Shown here: piece after piece, positions 14,283 to 19,453 of the stretch
How the letters are laid out: the number at the start of each line of letters is the position of its first letter
How positions within the stretch are numbered: position 1 is the stretch's first letter
Program-made: the position numbers and the translations under genes
Notes under the pieces: model-generated
What the model saw: the letters and a program-made list of their open reading frames with translations, nothing else
Databases searched by the model: none
What the model was told of the DNA's origin: nothing
Assembly: GCA_001803705.1 (NCBI GenBank)
Contig: MHDY01000103.1
Location: 1-19,453, forward strand
DNA length: 19,453 nucleotides
Source of the DNA: Nitrospirae bacterium GWC2_56_14
GTDB lineage: Bacteria > Nitrospirota > UBA9217
Reading direction: 5' to 3'

Positions 14283-16181
14283 TTACATAACCATCAGGGG
14301 ACCGTATTTCTGCTTCAGCATCTCCTGCATGCGGGCCACAAGCTTGAAAGACTCCTTCAGCATGGTCCTCTCCAGCGTGCCGAGACGCTGCGGATCGATG
14401 AAATTGTCCGGCTCGCCCCCGGCCTGAAGCTGCTGGTACTGGTGGCGGATCCTGAGCGACATCAGAAATTCGAACGCCTGTTGCAGGTCATTCGACAACG
14501 GTCCCAGGTCGCGGCAGCGGTCCTTCACCTCCGTAAGCCGGTCCAGGGTGGAGGTATGATACACCTTCTGTTCCAGCGCGGAAAGCCTGGCCGCATCGAT
14601 GATCGGGCCGAGGCCGTTGAGCTTGATGTTGAACCTCCCCTGGTGGATGCCTTTCTTTTCACCGGTGATCCCCCCGAAAAAACCGAGCGGCGGCCTGTTG
14701 TTGAGCATCACCGCCGCCATGTGGGCATGAAAGAGCTTATTGTCCCTGACGGCGTGTCCCAGGAACGCCCTGAGCTTTTCCGCCAGCAGCAGGTCGCCGT
14801 GAACGGGTCTGAAGTCGAAAAAGATGAGGGACTGGAGGATCGATTCCGGCGTGGGTTTCTGGATCCAGTTCGAGAAGTATTTTTTCCAGACGCCGAGCGG
14901 CTGGCGCCATTGTGGGTTGCTCGCCATGTAATTCGCGCTGCACGGCGGGAAGCCGCAGCGTGCGAGGGAGTCCTTCATGCGCTCGCTGAATTCTGAAAAA
15001 TACCGGGTGGCCTCGTCGCTTCCCTCCGGCAGGTCCTCATAGATGATGGCGTTGTCCTGGTCCGTCTTGAAGGTCTGCTCTTTCCTTCCCTCGCTGCCGA
15101 AGATGATCCAGCAATAGGACGCGGGCGGGCGGCCCATCCGGGACTCCGTGATCTCAAGGACCTTTTTGAGCAGCCGGTCGTTGACCTCGGAGATGATCCT
15201 GGTTATGTTGCTTGCAGTCGCCCCTTCCCTGATGAGTATGGTTATGATCCTGTTGATCTTCGCGGCCGCGGGAGCCAGCCCGTCGATCGTGTCCTGGCTT
15301 TCGATCTCCCGGGCGACGGAGAGGGGGGAGGTCCCCTGCAGAATCATGAGGTCATGGCTGGTAAGTATGCCGGTCAGCTCTCCCTTGCCGACCACAAGCA
15401 GATGGTGGATATTGTACCGCATCATTTTGAGGAGGGCCTCGAAGCAGCGGTCTTGCTCCTCCGCCTTGATCAGGGTGACGCTCATGATATCGCCCACCCG
15501 CCCCGCGCTGTCCCTCCCTTTGGAGACCACCTTGTTCCGGAGGTCCTTGTCCGTGATCATGCCGGAAGGAAGCCCCAGGGCGTCGAGCAGGACCAGGCAG
15601 CTGATATTGCGGCTTGCCATGATCTCCGTTGCCTCCCGGATGGAGATGTCCTCCGAGGCGGTTATCACGTTCCTGGTCGCGAGGTCTCCCAGGATGTTCG
15701 TGAACAGGAGCTTGTCCCCGCCGCCGTACAAGAGCGTCCTGTCGCGGATCTCCTTGTAGGCCATGTCCATGAGCCGCTTCATGAGGGTCTTCAGGCAGAA
15801 TTCGGAGAATGCCGCGTTCGTTTTAAGCAGCCCCAGGACCGTCTCTTTCCCGAGCTGGTAGCACGACGTGTCCTCCAGGGCCACGATCGTGTCCTGCGAC
15901 AGGTCGCTGAACAGAAAGGAGCGCAAACCGAAGAATTCGCCGCTGGTCCGGGAGTCTACCAGCACTTCTTCCTCTTCATTCGTCCGCACGAAGACCTTGA
16001 CCGCTCCGCTCCGGATGATGTTCAGGTGCTCCGCCGCCGGCCCGCTCTGGCTTACGATCGTCTCCCCCTTGGGGTGGAACACCAGCGTCATGTCTTTTAC
16101 AATAGTGTCGAGAATCCCGCTGTCGAGGCGATCGAAGGGGGGCGTTCGCTTGAGGAATGCGACTGTTTCTTTGGTGATCAT
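14283..16181 (-). CDS. cNMP-binding / CBS-pair / DUF294 nucleotidyltransferase-like signalling protein
   Basis: This is a cytoplasmic multi-domain sensor of 632 residues. A cyclic-nucleotide-binding fold lies at about 10-130, two CBS domains (adenine nucleotide sensors) at about 170-285, and a DUF294 putative nucleotidyltransferase at about 300-450. The DUF294_C helical domain runs to the end. The nucleotidyltransferase signature is GSEGRKEQ at 362-369 followed by TDQDNA with D374 and D376, as in GlnD-type enzymes. The family is thought to modify or bind a protein partner in response to nucleotide levels, but no substrate is established. It starts 18 nt after the response regulator stop, so the two are probably co-transcribed and translationally linked. 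The Shine-Dalgarno is weak. Confidence 0.88.
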   Translation of the reverse strand: MITKETVAFLKRTPPFDRLDSGILDTIVKDMTLVFHPKGETIVSQSGPAAEHLNIIRSGAVKVFVRTNEEEEVLVDSRTSGEFFGLRSFLFSDLSQDTIVALEDTSCYQLGKETVLGLLKTNAAFSEFCLKTLMKRLMDMAYKEIRDRTLLYGGGDKLLFTNILGDLATRNVITASEDISIREATEIMASRNISCLVLLDALGLPSGMITDKDLRNKVVSKGRDSAGRVGDIMSVTLIKAEEQDRCFEALLKMMRYNIHHLLVVGKGELTGILTSHDLMILQGTSPLSVAREIESQDTIDGLAPAAAKINRIITILIREGATASNITRIISEVNDRLLKKVLEITESRMGRPPASYCWIIFGSEGRKEQTFKTDQDNAIIYEDLPEGSDEATRYFSEFSERMKDSLARCGFPPCSANYMASNPQWRQPLGVWKKYFSNWIQKPTPESILQSLIFFDFRPVHGDLLLAEKLRAFLGHAVRDNKLFHAHMAAVMLNNRPPLGFFGGITGEKKGIHQGRFNIKLNGLGPIIDAARLSALEQKVYHTSTLDRLTEVKDRCRDLGPLSNDLQQAFEFLMSLRIRHQYQQLQAGGEPDNFIDPQRLGTLERTMLKESFKLVARMQEMLKQKYGPLMVM

Positions 16182-16199
16182 GGCACGGTCCGCAGTGGG

Positions 16200-16571
16200 T
16201 CAGCCGCCCGGTTTATCGAGGGCCTTTCTGACCGCTTTCTTCATCTCTTCATGCATGAGGGGTTTGATGATGAAATCGCAGGCCCCTGCCTTGAGGGACT
16301 CCACCGCTGTTGTCAGGGAGGCATAGGCCGTGATGACAATGACTTTTTGCGCGGGATTGGTCTTGCGATAATTCGTCAGGAGCTCGATGCCGCTGATGCC
16401 GGGAAGGATGATGTCCGTGATGATAAGATCGTAGGAACGATGTTCGAGGAGTTTGAATGCCGATTCCGCGCTGTCAGCGATGTCCACGTCATAGCCGTCG
16501 CGTATGAACACCCGCTGCAGCGACTCGCAGAGAGTATCCTCATCTTCAACTATGAGCAGTCGTTCAGCCAT
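16200..16571 (-). CDS. Single-domain response regulator receiver protein
   Basis: This is a CheY-like receiver of 123 residues with no output domain. D10 is the acidic pocket residue, D53 in LIITDIILPG is the phospho-acceptor, T81 is the switch threonine and K103 in IIKPL is the conserved lysine. The receiver resembles those of NtrC-family regulators (ITAYAS, AGACDFIIKPL), but it ends right after helix 5. No histidine kinase is in the window. It lies just upstream of the cNMP/CBS/DUF294 protein in a likely two-gene operon and may gate it. ATG 16571 has only a short AAGG ahead. Confidence 0.93.
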   Translation of the reverse strand: MAERLLIVEDEDTLCESLQRVFIRDGYDVDIADSAESAFKLLEHRSYDLIITDIILPGISGIELLTNYRKTNPAQKVIVITAYASLTTAVESLKAGACDFIIKPLMHEEMKKAVRKALDKPGG

Positions 16572-16636
16572 AACGCCTTACGGGAGGAGCGGTTGTTCAG
16601 TGCGGTACTGTATGAAAAATTGTACCACCTCTATGG

Positions 16637-16666
16637 AAAAAAGAAAAGCGGTTATTGGCTCCCGCT
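16637..16666 (-). terminator. Possible weak terminator after the DUF255 gene
   Basis: On the minus strand AGCGG (16666-16662) and CCGCT (16651-16647) can pair over a 10-nt loop and are followed by TTTTCTTTTTT. The stem is only 5 bp, so termination may be partial. A TACAAT box shortly downstream, without a good -35, could contribute to response regulator transcription. Confidence 0.4.
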
Positions 16667-18513
16667 CATGTACCGCCATTCCGCTCCAGAAATTTCCTCA
16701 ACTCCTCCTTCAACTTCCGCTGGTCCGTGATTGGTTTCGAGCACCGCTTTCCGGCGCAGAGATACACTGTTTCCCGCTTCGGATACCCCAGTTTTTTTAT
16801 CAATGCCCCATCATCTGCGACCGAAAGCACCCTGACGACTTTGTTCGGCACATAGACATCTCTGATCGCCGCCAGGTACGATCTCACTGCTTTTCTCTTC
16901 CCGATTATCGTGATCTCGATGGGGTTCTCTACTGCCCCCAGGAGTGCGCTGCCATAGGCCGCGGCATTTGGCGTATACTCCTGATACGTTCCGCGAAAAG
17001 CGGCAAGCGCTTCATCACGGATCTTTTTTTGATCCTGAGACTCTTCGACAGCGAGCACCCTCCCCATGAACCGGAGTGCCCGATAATTGGCAAGGTTGTG
17101 GTTCACGCTGGACAGAATTCCCGGGACGATCGGCGTGGCGAGCGGTGCGGCGAGCGACGGCCGGAAGCGTTTCGCAGCGGCATCGTAGAACCTGCTCTTG
17201 AGAAGCGCGTTAATCTCCTTTGCCGCGATCAAGTAGCGCTTTTCCCCTGTCGCGTTATAGAGATCGAGCAGTGCCGAGCCCACGAGCACATTGTCGGACA
17301 AGAGGCCCTCAAGGCTGCGTGTTCCGCTGCGGGAGAAGTGATAAAAGCCCGTTTCCCTGACAAAGAGATCTGCCAGTAGATAGTCTGCAGCCTTCCTTGC
17401 CATATCAAGATACTGTTGTTCTCCAACAGCGCCGTATGCCGAGACCAGGGCGCTGATCATGAGCGCCGACGAATCGGCATAGACGGTCCTGTCCACCGCA
17501 GGCGCCGTCAATCCCTTGCGATTCTCGCTCGTGTAATACGCTTCGTCGGCATCCTGGCTTCCGAAGAACGCCCCAGTCGACGCATCATAGAGATTCTGCC
17601 GGACGTAATGAACACACGTGCGCACGATCTTTTCATATTCTTTGCTGCCGAAGACCAGCGAGGCTTCGGCATAGTTCCTTATCATGCCGGCATTCAGATC
17701 CAGCATCTTTTCATAGTGCGGTTCCGACCAGTCCGGTTTCGTGGCATACCGAAAGAAACCGCCTTCGACCTCGTCAAAGAGACCGCCTTTGGCCATATGA
17801 TCGAGGGTCGTTGTCACGATCCGTTTGACCAAAGGGTCCTGCTTCTGTGAATATCGGGCAAGAAGGAAATCGAGCGACTCGGGACTGGGGAATTTCTGGC
17901 CTGTGCCGAAACCGCCGTGCTGTTCATCAAAAACGTCTGCAAGGGACTTGACGATCGCGCCCAGGTCTTTTTCCCCGGGTGCGGGTGCGCCGGCGGACTC
18001 TCCCTCGGAAAGATCGCGCTTCGCCAGAGCGACCCTTGTTTCCTCGAGCCAGCCCGTGATCGTGCCGCGGTCATGCTGGAAGATATCGGTGATCTGCTTC
18101 ATTCTCCCGAGCAGGTCGTCCGGCGGGATATAGGTGCCTCCCGTCAGGACCTCTCCCTGCGGCGTCATGATCACCGTGCTGGGCCAGCCGCCCTGGTTGT
18201 ACAGCGCGTCGATGTCGGGCCGCATGTCCGAATCCACCCTGATGGGAAGGAAATGATCATTGATGAAAGCGATGATCTCTTCGTTCGAATAGGTGGTCTC
18301 GTCCATGACATGGCACCAGTGGCACCAGACCGCGCTGAGCGACAGCAGGACGAGACGGTCCTGCTTCTTCGCTTCGTCCAGCGCTTCCGGGCCCCAGGCC
18401 CTCCAATGGATAAGATGCGCCTTGTTCGGTTTGGGCGAAAAACGGAAGTCGGCGGCTGCCGCACCCCGGCAGAGAAGCATCAGAACGAAGATAACGACCA
18501 GAATATTTTTCAT
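16666..18513 (-). CDS. DUF255 / thioredoxin-fold protein (YyaL, SPATA20-like) with signal peptide
   Basis: The protein has 615 residues. Residues 1-21 form a signal peptide (MKN, a hydrophobic stretch, then GAAAAD). The C15 context does not fit a lipobox. A thioredoxin-like domain follows with the family hallmark WCHWCH (C64 and C67 as CxxC). The family motif NQGGWPSTVIMTPQGEVLTGGTY comes next. The rest resembles an (alpha/alpha) six-hairpin toroid (KMLDLNAGMIRNYAEA, DSSALMISALVSAYG). The full cytoplasmic family is usually near 680-700 residues, so this one is somewhat short. Export suggests a periplasmic redox or glycan-related role, but no activity is established. ATG 18513 has a GAGGTG. 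It is 100 bp from its upstream neighbour on the same strand. Confidence 0.85.
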   Translation of the reverse strand: MKNILVVIFVLMLLCRGAAAADFRFSPKPNKAHLIHWRAWGPEALDEAKKQDRLVLLSLSAVWCHWCHVMDETTYSNEEIIAFINDHFLPIRVDSDMRPDIDALYNQGGWPSTVIMTPQGEVLTGGTYIPPDDLLGRMKQITDIFQHDRGTITGWLEETRVALAKRDLSEGESAGAPAPGEKDLGAIVKSLADVFDEQHGGFGTGQKFPSPESLDFLLARYSQKQDPLVKRIVTTTLDHMAKGGLFDEVEGGFFRYATKPDWSEPHYEKMLDLNAGMIRNYAEASLVFGSKEYEKIVRTCVHYVRQNLYDASTGAFFGSQDADEAYYTSENRKGLTAPAVDRTVYADSSALMISALVSAYGAVGEQQYLDMARKAADYLLADLFVRETGFYHFSRSGTRSLEGLLSDNVLVGSALLDLYNATGEKRYLIAAKEINALLKSRFYDAAAKRFRPSLAAPLATPIVPGILSSVNHNLANYRALRFMGRVLAVEESQDQKKIRDEALAAFRGTYQEYTPNAAAYGSALLGAVENPIEITIIGKRKAVRSYLAAIRDVYVPNKVVRVLSVADDGALIKKLGYPKRETVYLCAGKRCSKPITDQRKLKEELRKFLERNGGT

Positions 18514-18613
18514 GGCACCTCAGGGGCCCGATCATGCAGGTCATTCACGTTCTTTCATATCCGTTCAGGCGGTTCGTGACTTCGAGTCTTCGCGGCAGAT
18601 TCCTGGTCCCGCT

Positions 18614-19411
18614 TTATGCCAAAGGATGTCCGCCATCCGGCTCTTCTTCACGATCCATAGCGGTTTCAGCATGCTCCACGCCGCTCTTCTCCCAGGCATC
18701 GACCCAGGCGCCGGCTTCCTGGTACCACTCCTGAAAGCGGATCAAATTGTCGCGCCCCACGTACAGCGAACGCAGATACTCCTGGGTAATGTCCGCGGGC
18801 AGGCCAAGGGTCGGAAGGGTCACGACCGATTCATGCCCGGCGCCTCCGGCTTTGGTATGCGGACCGGGGGCAATGGGCATCCAGAAAGCGTAGCGCGGCA
18901 GCGGCTTGCCTTTCGGCGCCTGCCGGTTGGCCGTCTGCACAACTTTTGTCGAAAAATCCTTCAGCACTACTTCAAATGACTGCGAGGCTTTTCCCTTGAA
19001 CGTAATAACGATCGGCTCAGAAGCCCCTTGGACCGCCGCAAGCACCTGCAGGTGTCCTCGCATGTTCGCGCCCATGGCATAAGCTTGGCGCGGATAGTAC
19101 GCCGTTTCCGCGCCTTGCCGGACGAACCAGCGAAAGCGCGTGCGGATCGGGGCTATGCCGACGCTCTGCGCTGTCAGCGCGGCTTCTTCCTTTCCGCTGC
19201 GGAACGTTATCCGCTCCTTTGTCCAGCCCGGAAGTGCGGAGCCGTTTGACAGATACTTTTCCGGCAAGACCACTCCGCCGGTAAATTGCACACCCCCCAG
19301 GGCCTTGAGCGCCTGCTGCCCGTTATGCCACTGGGCGACCGGATACACAGGAACGATCTGTTCGGAAGCATTCGGGTCCACGACGTCATAGTCGAAATCA
19401 GCGTTGCTCAT
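18614..19411 (-). CDS. Unrecognised soluble protein, acidic C-terminal tail
   Basis: I do not recognise this protein with certainty. It is 265 residues with no signal peptide or membrane segment. The centre has RFRWFVRQGAETAYYPRQAY and a beta-rich block ending in VVLKDFSTKVVQ. It is followed by a motif-like PRYAFWMPIAPGPHTKAGG, then a helical part (YLRSLYVGRDNLIRFQEWY). The last 28 residues hold nine acidic residues. The layout vaguely recalls DUF5895-type proteins of plasmids and phages, and an acidic tail is also seen in ssDNA-binding proteins, but both are weak analogies. ATG 19411 has a strong AGGAGG. The remaining 42 bp to the window edge show no further feature. The 100 bp between it and the DUF255 gene hold nothing I can name. 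Confidence 0.8.
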   Translation of the reverse strand: MSNADFDYDVVDPNASEQIVPVYPVAQWHNGQQALKALGGVQFTGGVVLPEKYLSNGSALPGWTKERITFRSGKEEAALTAQSVGIAPIRTRFRWFVRQGAETAYYPRQAYAMGANMRGHLQVLAAVQGASEPIVITFKGKASQSFEVVLKDFSTKVVQTANRQAPKGKPLPRYAFWMPIAPGPHTKAGGAGHESVVTLPTLGLPADITQEYLRSLYVGRDNLIRFQEWYQEAGAWVDAWEKSGVEHAETAMDREEEPDGGHPLA

Positions 19412-19453
19412 AAATCCTCCTTGGTAACACGTGCCGCGATATTACGGAATGAT

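Noticed and set aside
15354..16730. Plus-strand open frame of 458 codons opposite the DUF294 and response regulator genes
   Set aside because: It crosses two well-supported minus-strand genes and their junction, and its translation has no recognisable domain.

Overview
The window looks like a chromosomal segment of a GC-rich (roughly high-50s percent) bacterium with dissimilatory sulfur metabolism. It carries aprA, aprB and sat next to adk, and a conserved housekeeping run rho-rpmE-DUF1385-prfA-prmC-murA-hisD-hisG. That combination fits Nitrospirota (Thermodesulfovibrio-like) or Desulfobacterota. I cannot decide between them from sequence alone, and the taxon is an inference.

Region 1 (1-5277, minus strand) is a sulfur/energy block transcribed leftward: rdgB, adk, sat, aprB, aprA, with aprA cut by the left edge a few codons before its end. 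Sat makes APS from sulfate and ATP, AprBA reduces APS to sulfite and AMP, and Adk returns the AMP to ADP. The block therefore holds the activation, reduction and nucleotide-recycling steps together. qmoABC would be expected to the left, outside the window.

Region 2 (5278-5753) is the only long gene-free stretch. It holds a near-consensus sigma70 promoter facing rho and a leader of about 300 nt with about twice as many C as G, as expected for Rho autoregulation. A weaker divergent promoter may serve rdgB.

Region 3 (5754-14188, plus strand) runs from termination and translation genes (rho, rpmE, DUF1385, prfA, prmC) to cell wall (murA) and histidine synthesis (hisD, hisG). Each spacer from DUF1385 to hisG holds a small dispersed-type repeat with inverted symmetry. 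One heptamer family (CTGRCTN) occurs before both murA and hisG. Several genes just downstream of such repeats (prfA, prmC, murA, hisD) have no good Shine-Dalgarno. Good terminators follow rpmE, DUF1385 and hisG.

Region 4 (14283-19411, minus strand) is accessory. It has an unrecognised soluble protein with an acidic tail, a DUF255 thioredoxin-like protein with a signal peptide, a single-domain response regulator, and a cNMP/CBS/DUF294 signalling protein.

I saw no tRNA, rRNA, CRISPR array or insertion sequence. The most unusual signal is the set of different palindromic repeats occupying consecutive spacers. No clearly new defence or metabolic system is evident.
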